Source: an uncultured delta proteobacterium (lineage in GTDB: Bacteria > Desulfobacterota > Desulfovibrionia > Desulfovibrionales > Desulfovibrionaceae). From it: 64,000 bases of DNA. The notes beneath the pieces are model-generated. The model was not told where the DNA came from and did not search any database. It worked only from the letters and a program-made list of their open reading frames with translations. The stretch lies in assembly GCA_900079685.1 (NCBI GenBank), contig LT599018.1, positions 826,478 to 890,477 on the forward strand. The letters run 5' to 3'. Below, in pieces: positions 8,138 to 17,837 of the stretch (its first letter is position 1; every line of letters begins with the position of its first letter). The translations under genes and the position numbers were made by a program.

Positions 8138-9523
8138 TCAGACGGCGTCCAGCCAGGCGCGCACGGCCGTTATCTGCCGGGCGACGGAATCCGGCCCGGT
8201 GCCGCCGGGGGTATTGCGCCGGGCAACGGCGTTTTTCATATCCAGAACCGCGAACACAGCCGCGTCGATGGATGCGCTGATACCGCGAAGCTGGTCGAGG
8301 CTCAACTCTTCCAGGCCCTTGCCTTCCTTTTCCGCTAGGGCGACGGCCGCGCCCGTCAGATGATGGGCCTCACGGAAAGGAATGCCCTTGCCCACGAGGT
8401 AGTCGGCAAGCTCCGTGGCGTTCAGGAACCCGCGGGCCAGCGCCGCCGCCATTCTCTCGCGGGAAAAGCCCAGTTCGCCGATCATGCCCGCCATGGCCTC
8501 CAGGGACATGCTGACCGTTTTGTCCTGGTCGATGAACGGTTCCTTGTCTTCCTGCAAGTCGCGGTTATAGGTCATGGGCAGCCCCTTGATGGTCGTGAGC
8601 AGCCCGAAAAGCGCCCCGTACGCCCTGCCCGTCTTGCCGCGCATGAGTTCCGCCACGTCCGGATTCTTCTTCTGCGGCATGATGCTCGAGCCGGTGGCGT
8701 AGCCGTCCGGCAGCAGCACGAAACCGAAAGCGGGGTTCGCCCAGATGATGATGTCCTCGCACAACCGGGAAAGGTGCGCCATGATGAGGGAACCGCAGAA
8801 CATGGCTTCCGCCGCGAAATCCCGGTCGGAAACGGCGTCCATGCTGTTCTGGAAAATGCCGTGCATGCCGAGTTCCTTGGCCACAAAGGCTGGGTCCAGG
8901 GCATACGTCGTCCCGGCGAGCGCCGCGGCGCCCAGGGGGCAGACCCGTATGCGCGTATCCGCGTCCCGGAGCCGCGCGACGTCGCGCTGGAACATGGCCG
9001 CATACGCCAGAAGGTGCTGGGCAAGGCTCACGGGCTGGGCGGGCTGCATATGGGTGCAGCCGGGGAGCAGCACATCCTTATGTTTTTCCGCCTGCGCGAG
9101 CAGCGCGGCCACCAGCGAACGGGCGAGTTCCTGCCAGACCCGGGTCCTGTCCGAGACGAACAGGCGGAAATCCAGGGCCACCTGGTCGTTGCGGCTCCTG
9201 CCCGTGTGCAGCTTTTTGCCCACGTCGCCAACAATCTCCGTCAGACGGCTTTCGATGTTCATGTGCACGTCTTCCAGATCCCGCCGCCAGGCGAAGGCGC
9301 CGCGCTCGATTTCACTTTTGACCGTTTCCAGCCCGGCAACCAGGGCTTCGGCCTCCGCCGCCGTCAGAACGCCCTGCTTGGCCAGCATCCGCGCGTGGGC
9401 CTGGGAACCGGCGATATCCTGAGCGTACAGCGCCCTGTCGTAGGAAACCGATTCCGTGTATTCCTGCACCAATTCCGCCGGGCCGCGGGAAAACCGGCCG
9501 CCCCATGTCTGTTGTTTGCTCAT
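8138..9523 (-). CDS. argH: Argininosuccinate lyase
   Basis: A 461-residue enzyme that splits argininosuccinate into arginine and fumarate, the last step of arginine synthesis. It belongs to the fumarase/aspartase superfamily, whose signature [12 protein letters not shown] is present; [13 protein letters not shown] and the [10 protein letters not shown] segment are also typical. I chose ATG 9523 because the N-terminus [10 protein letters not shown] matches the family; an upstream in-frame TTG at 9550 is less likely. It lies about 235 bases after argG with a strong hairpin between, so it may be expressed separately or by read-through. Confidence 0.95.
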   Translation of the reverse strand: MSKQQTWGGRFSRGPAELVQEYTESVSYDRALYAQDIAGSQAHARMLAKQGVLTAAEAEALVAGLETVKSEIERGAFAWRRDLEDVHMNIESRLTEIVGDVGKKLHTGRSRNDQVALDFRLFVSDRTRVWQELARSLVAALLAQAEKHKDVLLPGCTHMQPAQPVSLAQHLLAYAAMFQRDVARLRDADTRIRVCPLGAAALAGTTYALDPAFVAKELGMHGIFQNSMDAVSDRDFAAEAMFCGSLIMAHLSRLCEDIIIWANPAFGFVLLPDGYATGSSIMPQKKNPDVAELMRGKTGRAYGALFGLLTTIKGLPMTYNRDLQEDKEPFIDQDKTVSMSLEAMAGMIGELGFSRERMAAALARGFLNATELADYLVGKGIPFREAHHLTGAAVALAEKEGKGLEELSLDQLRGISASIDAAVFAVLDMKNAVARRNTPGGTGPDSVARQITAVRAWLDAV

Positions 9524-9702
9524 AGTAGTGTCACAGGTAAATGGTTGCAAGCGTTCAGCCCGGAAACAAAAATCAGGCGTTCCGGAAGCGCCTCTTCCGT
9601 CGCCTGAGCCGCTGCCCCTGCCGCGTGAAAATCCCGGAAATGTATTCTGTTCTCTTCACCGGCACGGGCCCCCCCTATTGAAGTTTTTTGAAGGGGTGGG
9701 GT

Positions 9703-9747
9703 CCGGGGCGGGGAAACTTTTTTACAAAAAAGTTTCCCCGCCCCGGG
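9703..9747. repeat. G/C-tract inverted repeat between argG and argH
   Basis: Perfect 21-base arms, 9703-9723 and 9727-9747, with a 3-base loop. Each arm is a CCGGGGCGGGG-type block followed by AAACTTTTTT. A related sequence (TTTTTTGAAGGGGTGGGGTCC) flanks the left arm. It may terminate argG transcripts on the minus strand. Its composition also resembles intergenic repeats I associate with Desulfovibrio-type genomes, but copy number cannot be judged from one window. Confidence 0.6.
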
Positions 9748-9758
9748 CGTCATGTCAG

Positions 9759-10958
<1,200 letters not shown>

Positions 10959-10974
10959 GGTACGTTTCCTTTAT

Positions 10975-11877
10975 TTATGCAGTAAAGACCCACTCCAGAA
11001 CAGCTTTCTGGATATGGAGCCGGTTTTCAGCCTGATCGAACACAACGGAATTGGGGCTTTCAAGGACGTCTTCGGTCACTTCCTCGCCCCGGTGGGCCGG
11101 GAGGCAATGCATGAACTTGGCGCCGGGCGCGGCCAGGGCCATGAGCCCGGCATCGACGCAGAACCCGCGGAAGGCTTCCTCGCGCAGAAGCTGTTCCTGT
11201 TCCTGCCCCATGGAGGCCCAGACGTCCGTATTGACGTAATGCGCGCCGGCAACGGCCTTTTGGGGGTCGTTGTCCAGCGTGACCTTGGCGCCCTGCTGTT
11301 TGGCAAAGGCGAAGAGCGCCATGTCCGGCTCGTACCCTTGCGGCACGGCGAGGGCCAACTCAAAGGGGAAGTGGATGGCGGCCTCAATCCAGGAGTTGGC
11401 CATGTTGTTGCCGTCGCCCACCCAGGCGACGCGCAACTTGGAAAAATCCGGCGTGCGCTCGTAGATGGTCAAAACGTCGCCCATGACCTGGCAGGGGTGG
11501 CCCTGGTCCGTCAGCGCGTTGACCACGGGAACGGAACCGTATTGCATCAGGGCGTCAAGTTTTTCCTGGCCGAAGGTCCGCACGACCATGCCGTCATTAT
11601 AGCGGGATATGACCCGGGCGGTATCCGAAAGCGGTTCGGACCGCCCCAGCTGGCTTTCCGCCGGGGTCATGAAAATGGTCGTGCCGCCGAGCTGGCGCAC
11701 AGCGACCTCAAAGGAAAGCCGGGTCCTGGTGGAAGCTTTTTCGAAAATAAGGACAACCGTCTTGCCGTCGAGCAGCGTGCTGCGGAACTTGGTATCCTTC
11801 ATTTCCTTGGCGCGTTTTATCAACCGGTGCGCCGCGTCCCTGCCCAGTTCCCGGATACTGGAAAAATGTCTGGTCAT
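10975..11877 (-). CDS. argF: Ornithine carbamoyltransferase
   Basis: A 300-residue transferase that makes citrulline from ornithine and carbamoyl phosphate. The carbamoyl-phosphate loop STRTR is at about residue 48, and the ornithine-site HCLPAHRGEEV is near the C-terminus. First gene of argF-argG-argH, preceded by a GAGAGGAC ribosome site. Together with the next two genes it covers ornithine to arginine. Confidence 0.95.
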   Translation of the reverse strand: MTRHFSSIRELGRDAAHRLIKRAKEMKDTKFRSTLLDGKTVVLIFEKASTRTRLSFEVAVRQLGGTTIFMTPAESQLGRSEPLSDTARVISRYNDGMVVRTFGQEKLDALMQYGSVPVVNALTDQGHPCQVMGDVLTIYERTPDFSKLRVAWVGDGNNMANSWIEAAIHFPFELALAVPQGYEPDMALFAFAKQQGAKVTLDNDPQKAVAGAHYVNTDVWASMGQEQEQLLREEAFRGFCVDAGLMALAAPGAKFMHCLPAHRGEEVTEDVLESPNSVVFDQAENRLHIQKAVLEWVFTA

Positions 11878-12065
11878 TGGCCCTGTCCTCTCTGGCTCTT
11901 ACGCCGGATAAAACTCCCGTGGTTGGGGAAAAGAATATACATAGAGCCAAACGCTACTCGTTGTAAAGCGGGGAAGGCCCAAAAACAATGAAAGAATAGT
12001 GTCCCCGCCAAATTTTCCGTGCTATGTAAAGCGGAGATATACCACGAGAAGAAACGGGAAACACC

Positions 12066-13535
12066 ATGGCACTATCAACCATCCCCCAACCGGCGGTAAC
12101 CGTTGCCGCCGATAGTACAGAGCCGCCCCCTCCGGCCGTGTCGCCCATGCTGCGCTGGATCGTGGCCGTGGCCTTTTTCATGCAGATGCTGGACGGCACG
12201 ATCCTGAACACGGCGCTGCCGGGCATCGCGCGGGATCTCATGGTCTCGCCGCTGCGCATGCAGTCCGCGGTCATCGCCTACATGTTGACGACCGCCCTTT
12301 TTATCCCGGCCTCGGGCTGGATTGCCGACCGCTTCGGCACGAAGCGGGTCTTTATTCTCGCTATTTTCCTGTTCTCCTTGGGATCGCTGTTATGCGCGCT
12401 CTCACAGACCCTTGAGTTCCTGGTTATTTCCCGCGTGGTGCAAGGGCTGGGCGGCGCGCTGATGGTGCCCGTGGGACGGCTCGCCGTTCTCCGCGCCTAT
12501 CCCCGCAGGGAGCTTGTGCGCGTTCTCAGCTTCATCACCATCCCCGGGCTTGTCGGCCCACTGGTGGGCCCGATGGCGGGCGGCTTTTTAGTGGAATACG
12601 CCTCCTGGCACTGGATATTCCTTATCAACATCCCGGTCGGGGTTCTCGGCATCATTCTCGCGGCGTTCTGCATGCCCGACATAGCGCCCGGCACGGGCTG
12701 GAAGTTCGATACCTCCGGATTTCTGTTGTTCGGCGCCTCCATGGTCCTGGTCACCTTCTCCATGGAAGGGCTCGGGGAACTGCATCTGCCGAAGGTCCAG
12801 GTCACTCTTTTGTGCGCGCTCGGCCTGATGTTCCTCGGGATATACTGGCTGCGCGCCCTGCGGACGGAGCACCCGCTTTTTGACCCGCGCATTTTCCGCA
12901 CCCGGAGTTTTGCCGTGGGCATCTGCGGCAACTTGTTCGCGCGGCTCGGCTCCGGCGGCGTTCCGTTCCTGATGCCGCTCTTCCTCCAACTGGGGTTGGG
13001 ATTTTCGCCGTTTTTCGCCGGGGCGACCATGATCCCGACGGCGCTCGCGGGCATAGCGGGCAAAAGCCTTATCACGCGGCTTGTGGAACGGATCGGCTTC
13101 CGGAAATTTCTGACGGCGAATACGGCGATTGTCGGCCTCTTGATAGCCAGTTTCGCCTGGGTGGACGCGGCCACGCCCTACCCGGTGCTGCTGCTGCACC
13201 TAGCCGTTTTCGGCACGTTCAACTCCATGCAGTTCACGGCCATGAACTCCGTAACCCTGGTGGATCTGGAAAACGAACACGCGGGCAGCGGCAACAGTCT
13301 GCTCTCCGTGACCATGCAGGTTTCCGTCACCTGCGGGGTCGCCATGGCGGCGGCCCTTTTGAACGGGTTCAGCGGCGCGGAAACCCTCGCGACGGACAGC
13401 CCCATCCCCATTACCATCTTCACCCGGACGTTTTTGTGCGTGGGCGTCTTCACGTCCGTCACGGCCCTGATATTCGCCCAGGTGCCGCGCGACGCGGGAA
13501 GAGAAGCCCGGAGCGAGTACAAAAAAGACGCGTAA
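12066..13535 (+). CDS. MFS multidrug-type exporter, DHA2 family (MdtD-like)
   Basis: A 489-residue inner-membrane transporter of the 14-helix DHA2 drug:proton antiporter family. After a Pro-rich cytoplasmic N-terminus (~28 residues) come FFMQMLDGTILNTALP, ASGWIADRFGTKRVF (motif A) and VGRLAV/PGLVGPLVGPMAGG (motif C-like). These resemble E. coli MdtD closely, including VEYASWHWIFLINIPVG. The substrate cannot be deduced. It is a lone gene with no adjacent regulator or membrane-fusion protein. Confidence 0.88.
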   Translation: MALSTIPQPAVTVAADSTEPPPPAVSPMLRWIVAVAFFMQMLDGTILNTALPGIARDLMVSPLRMQSAVIAYMLTTALFIPASGWIADRFGTKRVFILAIFLFSLGSLLCALSQTLEFLVISRVVQGLGGALMVPVGRLAVLRAYPRRELVRVLSFITIPGLVGPLVGPMAGGFLVEYASWHWIFLINIPVGVLGIILAAFCMPDIAPGTGWKFDTSGFLLFGASMVLVTFSMEGLGELHLPKVQVTLLCALGLMFLGIYWLRALRTEHPLFDPRIFRTRSFAVGICGNLFARLGSGGVPFLMPLFLQLGLGFSPFFAGATMIPTALAGIAGKSLITRLVERIGFRKFLTANTAIVGLLIASFAWVDAATPYPVLLLHLAVFGTFNSMQFTAMNSVTLVDLENEHAGSGNSLLSVTMQVSVTCGVAMAAALLNGFSGAETLATDSPIPITIFTRTFLCVGVFTSVTALIFAQVPRDAGREARSEYKKDA

Positions 13536-13568
13536 ACCAAAGTGCCGGAGAACGAAGAGAGGAATCTC

Positions 13569-13597
13569 TTGTCAAGCGGGAGACCAGGAATTATATG
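13569..13597 (+). promoter_or_regulatory. Candidate sigma-70 promoter of the large dehydrogenase
   Basis: TTGTCA (13569-13574) and TATATG (13592-13597) are separated by 17 bases. A start near 13605 would give a leader of about 120 bases that contains the inverted repeat at 13625-13724. Prediction from consensus match only. Confidence 0.45.
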
Positions 13598-13624
13598 TAT
13601 AAGTTCGCATGCGTCTCCATGACT

Positions 13625-13724
13625 TGTGCTTGTCCGTAAAAGTGTGAAGCGTGCGGCAAGGACAAGGGAAAAAAGTATTTTGACGCAGTAATCGCCACGA
13701 TACACGCTTTTACGGACAAGCACA
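13625..13724. repeat. 18-bp inverted repeat ending on a start codon
   Basis: TGTGCTTGTCCGTAAAAG at 13625-13642 is perfectly complementary to 13707-13724, 64 bases apart. The second arm ends on the A of the start codon used for the downstream dehydrogenase. In RNA this would be a long stem closing over the region where the ribosome must bind; in DNA the two arms could be operator sites. Confidence 0.75.
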
Positions 13725-16700
13725 TGCCGCAAAAAGGCCCGCACATATCGATCGACACGGAATCTCTCGTCAACCGCATTTTACGCATCAACGCCGAGGA
13801 ATTCGCCGAATGGCCGGAAGGGGTCCGCAACCTGACCCTGGAGCTGGCGGGCGAGTTGTTCCTTGTCTGCTACAACCCCTTCATCAACGTTTCCATCGTG
13901 CGCGAAAGCGTGAACGCGCGGTTCGAGCAATCCCGCCGGGCGCTGGCGCACCATTACGCCAATACGCTCGCCGACGGCCTGACCATGTTCTGGAGCGCCT
14001 TTGACAACGAACTGGCGTTCCGCACCGAACTGATCTCCCGGCTTGAGGCCGTTCTGCCGAAAGACCGTATCGACGCGCGGCCCCATTCGCGCGTGGAAAG
14101 TGCCACGGACGCGACGGACCTGCGCATGGAGCTTCCCCTTTTGGTGGTGGCTCCGGCCAGCGCCGAGGAAGTCAGCGCCGTGGTCAAGCTGGCGAACGAA
14201 ATGCAGTTCGCCCTCGTGCCGCGCGGCGGCGCATCCGGCCTGACGGGCGGCGCCATTCCCGCGAGGAAACGGACCGTCGTCCTCTCCCTGACCCGCATGA
14301 ACACCATTTCGACCGTTGACGCGGAAACCATGACCATCACGGCCGAGGCCGGCGCCATCACCAACGACGTACGCATGGCCGCCCTGGACCAAGGGTTTCT
14401 TTTCAGCATAGATCCTGCCTCCAAAACCGCTTCCACCATCGGCGGCAACATCGCGGAAAACTCCGGCGGGCCCCTGTGCTTCGAGTACGGCACGACCATC
14501 GACAACGTGCTCTCCTACACCATGGTCACGCCGACAGGGGAAATCATCCTCATCGAGCGCATGAACCACCCGCGCCACAAAATTTACGAGGACGAGACCG
14601 CCGTGTTCGAAGTGCGCGACGTTTCCGGCGGCGTGCGAACCGTGGTACGCCTGAACGGGAACGAGCTGCGCTCGGCGGGGCTGGGCAAGGACGTGACCAA
14701 CAAGGCGCTCGGCGGGCTGCCCGGCATGCAGAAGGAAGGCGTTGACGGCATCATCGTCGCGGCCACCTTCGTGGTGCACCGCATTCTGCCCCATTCCCGG
14801 GTGCTGGTGTTGGAATTTTACGGCCGCAGCATGACGAAAGCCATGGAAGTCATCAAGTCCATCGTGTCCATGCGCAACGAGGAACGGAAACAGGGCGACA
14901 CGGTCAAGATCACAGCCCTGGAAGAATTCGGCTCCAAGTACGTGGATGCCATCGAGTACAAGAAAAAATCGACGAAGCACGAGGGCGACCCCATTTCCGT
15001 GCTCATCCTCCAGCTTGAAAGTGATGACGAGACCGCCCTGGATTCCATGGTCTCGCGCATCCGCGAGATATGCGGCCCCAACGAAGCCGTGGACTACTTC
15101 GTGGCCAGGGACGGGAAGGAGGCGGAACTCTTCTGGGAAGACCGCCACCGTCTTTCGGCCATCGCCAAGCGGACCTCGGGCTTCAAAATCAACGAAGACG
15201 TGGTCATCCCCATCGATGAAGTGCCGCGCTTCGCCAAGTTTATCGAACAGATCAACCTTGAGGGCATGGCCCGCTCGTTCCGCCGCGCGCTCCAGGAAGT
15301 GGGCCGTCTGCCGGGCTTCCCGGAGGAAGACAAGGAGATGAACCGCGAGTTCTCCTACGCTTCCAAGGTCATCAAGGGAGAAGTCCCGTCCTCCGAAGTT
15401 TCGGACCAGGAAATGGAACTGCGCGCCGTGTTGTATCTTAAAGCTTTGCGGGAACAGCACCCCGCCCTGGCGAAAAAAATCGACGCCATCGAGCAGCGCA
15501 TGCACGCGACCCGCATCATCGTGGCCAACCACATGCATGCCGGGGACGGCAACTGCCACGTGAACATCCCGGTCAACTCCAACGACCAGCAGATGCTGCA
15601 CGACGCGGAAAAAACCGCCCAGCGCGTCATGGCCCGCGCCCAGGAGATCGGGGGCGAGGTCTCCGGCGAGCACGGCATCGGCATTACCAAAATAGCCTTC
15701 CTTTCCCAGGAAAAGATCGATGCCATCAAGGAAGTCAAGCGCCTGACCGACCCGCGCAACATCATGAACCCGGCGAAACTGACGCAGCGGGAACTGCCCG
15801 TCGCGCCCTTCACCTTTTCCTTCAACAGCCTGATCCAGGATATCCGGGAAAGCGGCATCGAGGATAAAGAACGCCTCATCAGCCTGCTCGCCAACGTGCA
15901 GATCTGCACCCGCTGCGGCAAATGCAAGCAGGTCTGCCCCATGCATTTCCCCTCGGCGTCGCTCCTGTACCAGCCGCGCAACAAAAACCTCGTGCTCGGC
16001 GCGCTGATCGAGGCCATCTACTACACCCAGATCAACAAGGGCTCCACGGACCCGGCCCTTCTCGCGGAGTTGCGGGGCCTCATGGAGCATTGCACGGGCT
16101 GCGGCAAGTGCATGGCCGTCTGCCCGGTGAAAATCGATTCCGCGAGCGTTGCCCTGACCTCCCGCGCCATCCTTGAGCGGGAAAAACAGGGCGGCCACCC
16201 GATCAAAACGCGCGTTCTCGAGTACATGGCAAAAGACATCACCACGCGTGTGCCCAAAATGGCCCGTCTCGCTTCCACCGGCCAGCGGATGCAGAACAAA
16301 GCCATGGGCATCCTGCCCGCCGCCTGGCGCAAACGGTTCGAGAACCCGCTCTTCGCGGCCAAAGGGCCGCTTGTGGGGTACCGCCACCTCAGCGAAGTCA
16401 TCCGTCTGGACAAGGGCACCATCTTCATGCCCGCCGGGACCGTGAAGGGGACTGTCTTATACTTCCCCGGCTGCGCGGCCAGCCTCTTTTTCCGGTCCGT
16501 GGGGCTGGCGGGAATCATGCTGTGCCTCAGAGCCGGGTTTGCCGTCATCCTGCCGGAAAAACACCTCTGCTGCGGCTACCCGCTGCTCGCATCCGGCATG
16601 GACGAGCAGTACCAGGCCGTGGGCAAGGACGCCATGGCGCACCTGAAACGGTTGTGCGCGAAAGCCGCCGGGCTGGGCCTCGCTCCGGGGCATCTTTTGA

Positions 16701-17329
16701 CCGCCTGCGGCACCTGCCGCGAAAGCATGCACAAGCTGGCGGAGGAATTCGCCTCCCCCTCGGACGCCATCATCCAGCAGGACGTGGTGCAGTTCCTTAC
16801 CGCGCACTTAGCTCCCCAGGCTGTCCTGCAAGGCCAGAAACTCTTGTACCACGCGCCGTGCCATGCCGAATGGTCGGGCGTGCGCGCGACCAAGGCGGCG
16901 GATCTCTACGCCGGAGCGCTGGAAAACATGACCGGCGCGTCCGTTGCGGTCAGCCCCCTGTGCTGCGGCGAATCGGGCATGGGCGCCATGACCAGCCCCG
17001 CCATCTTCAACAAGATACGCGACCGCAAAGCAAGCCAGTTGGCGACGGATTTCACGAAAGTGCCGGAAAACGCGCCGATCCTGGTCGGCTGCCCTTCCTG
17101 CAAGCAGGGGATCAGCCGCACGCTCATCGGCATGCAGGAAGACCGCCCGGTCCTGCACACCCTGGAGTTTCTTGCCAACACCCTGATGGGTGAAGGCTGG
17201 CGCGGGCAGTTCCCCAAACTGCTGCGGACCATCAAGCCCGACGAAAACGGCATCCGCCGGGTGGATCTTGCCGCCCTCGGCGCCGTCGAGCTGACGGACG
17301 CCGACAACATGGGCGACGACGACCACTAG
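13724..17329 (+). CDS. FAD/Fe-S/CCG-domain dehydrogenase, D-lactate type
   Basis: A 1201-residue single-chain oxidoreductase that fuses what GlcD/LldEF-type systems split among subunits. Residues ~125-310 form the FAD_binding_4 (PCMH) domain with PRGGASGLTGGAIP and IGGNIAENSGG. An FAD-oxidase C-terminal domain follows, ending near GEVSGEHGIGITK. Two 4Fe-4S motifs, CTRCGKCKQVCP (~728) and CTGCGKCMAVCP (~791), come next. Two CCG domains then carry YFPGCA/HLCCGYP and HAPCHAEW/PLCCGESG (~912-1083). It probably oxidises D-lactate or another 2-hydroxyacid and passes electrons to quinone or a partner. It resembles the large D-lactate dehydrogenase of Desulfovibrio, but the substrate is inferred. No clear ribosome site precedes the ATG, which lies in the inverted repeat. 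Confidence 0.85.
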   Translation: MPQKGPHISIDTESLVNRILRINAEEFAEWPEGVRNLTLELAGELFLVCYNPFINVSIVRESVNARFEQSRRALAHHYANTLADGLTMFWSAFDNELAFRTELISRLEAVLPKDRIDARPHSRVESATDATDLRMELPLLVVAPASAEEVSAVVKLANEMQFALVPRGGASGLTGGAIPARKRTVVLSLTRMNTISTVDAETMTITAEAGAITNDVRMAALDQGFLFSIDPASKTASTIGGNIAENSGGPLCFEYGTTIDNVLSYTMVTPTGEIILIERMNHPRHKIYEDETAVFEVRDVSGGVRTVVRLNGNELRSAGLGKDVTNKALGGLPGMQKEGVDGIIVAATFVVHRILPHSRVLVLEFYGRSMTKAMEVIKSIVSMRNEERKQGDTVKITALEEFGSKYVDAIEYKKKSTKHEGDPISVLILQLESDDETALDSMVSRIREICGPNEAVDYFVARDGKEAELFWEDRHRLSAIAKRTSGFKINEDVVIPIDEVPRFAKFIEQINLEGMARSFRRALQEVGRLPGFPEEDKEMNREFSYASKVIKGEVPSSEVSDQEMELRAVLYLKALREQHPALAKKIDAIEQRMHATRIIVANHMHAGDGNCHVNIPVNSNDQQMLHDAEKTAQRVMARAQEIGGEVSGEHGIGITKIAFLSQEKIDAIKEVKRLTDPRNIMNPAKLTQRELPVAPFTFSFNSLIQDIRESGIEDKERLISLLANVQICTRCGKCKQVCPMHFPSASLLYQPRNKNLVLGALIEAIYYTQINKGSTDPALLAELRGLMEHCTGCGKCMAVCPVKIDSASVALTSRAILEREKQGGHPIKTRVLEYMAKDITTRVPKMARLASTGQRMQNKAMGILPAAWRKRFENPLFAAKGPLVGYRHLSEVIRLDKGTIFMPAGTVKGTVLYFPGCAASLFFRSVGLAGIMLCLRAGFAVILPEKHLCCGYPLLASGMDEQYQAVGKDAMAHLKRLCAKAAGLGLAPGHLLTACGTCRESMHKLAEEFASPSDAIIQQDVVQFLTAHLAPQAVLQGQKLLYHAPCHAEWSGVRATKAADLYAGALENMTGASVAVSPLCCGESGMGAMTSPAIFNKIRDRKASQLATDFTKVPENAPILVGCPSCKQGISRTLIGMQEDRPVLHTLEFLANTLMGEGWRGQFPKLLRTIKPDENGIRRVDLAALGAVELTDADNMGDDDH

Positions 17330-17420
17330 CAGGGTATGATCCCCTGCACCCCATCAGGGAAGCATGGCGCGGGTTGCGTGCATGAAACGGTTGCCGCTCG
17401 CAAGGCTCTCGGATAACGGT

Positions 17421-17837
17421 ATGAAGTATCTGGCCATTGATTACGGAGAAAAACGGACCGGCATCGCGGTAAGCGATTCCGGCGGGTCCATGGCTTTTGC
17501 CCGCACGACAATCCATAAAGTCACCAGGGACGGTTTCTGGAAAGACCTTCTCGGCGTGATAGAAGCGGAAGCCGCCGAAGCCCTGGTCGTGGGCATGCCG
17601 AAAACGGCGGACGGCCAGGACACCGAGATCATCCGGCAGATCCGCAACTTTATCGCGTCGCTCCACCGCCGCTGCGACCTGCCCGTGTATGTCATGGAAG
17701 AAACCTTAAGCTCCTTTGACGCGGAACTGAAACTGCGCGACACGAAAAAAAACCGCTCCGGCCTGGATGGCGCGGCGGCGGCGGGCATACTCGAATCCTT
17801 CCTCAACCTGCCGGAAGATAAACGGACGGCCGCATGA
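17421..17837 (+). CDS. ruvX: Holliday junction resolvase-like nuclease RuvX/YqgF
   Basis: A 138-residue RNase H-fold protein implicated in pre-16S rRNA 5'-end processing and possibly Holliday junction cleavage. The start MKYLAIDYGEKRTGIAVSD carries the first catalytic Asp (D7); VVGMPK, EETLSSFDAE and the late Asp in RSGLDGAAAAGIL match the family. I took the ATG at 17421 rather than the upstream one at 17364 because family members begin here. It overlaps mltG by four bases (ATGA). Confidence 0.9.
   Translation: MKYLAIDYGEKRTGIAVSDSGGSMAFARTTIHKVTRDGFWKDLLGVIEAEAAEALVVGMPKTADGQDTEIIRQIRNFIASLHRRCDLPVYVMEETLSSFDAELKLRDTKKNRSGLDGAAAAGILESFLNLPEDKRTAA

Noticed and set aside
13781-16387. Very long open frame (868 codons) on the minus strand
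   Set aside because: It lies antisense to the FAD/Fe-S dehydrogenase, whose domains are unmistakable. Long antisense frames are common in GC-rich genes, and this one is His/Gly/Arg-rich without motifs.
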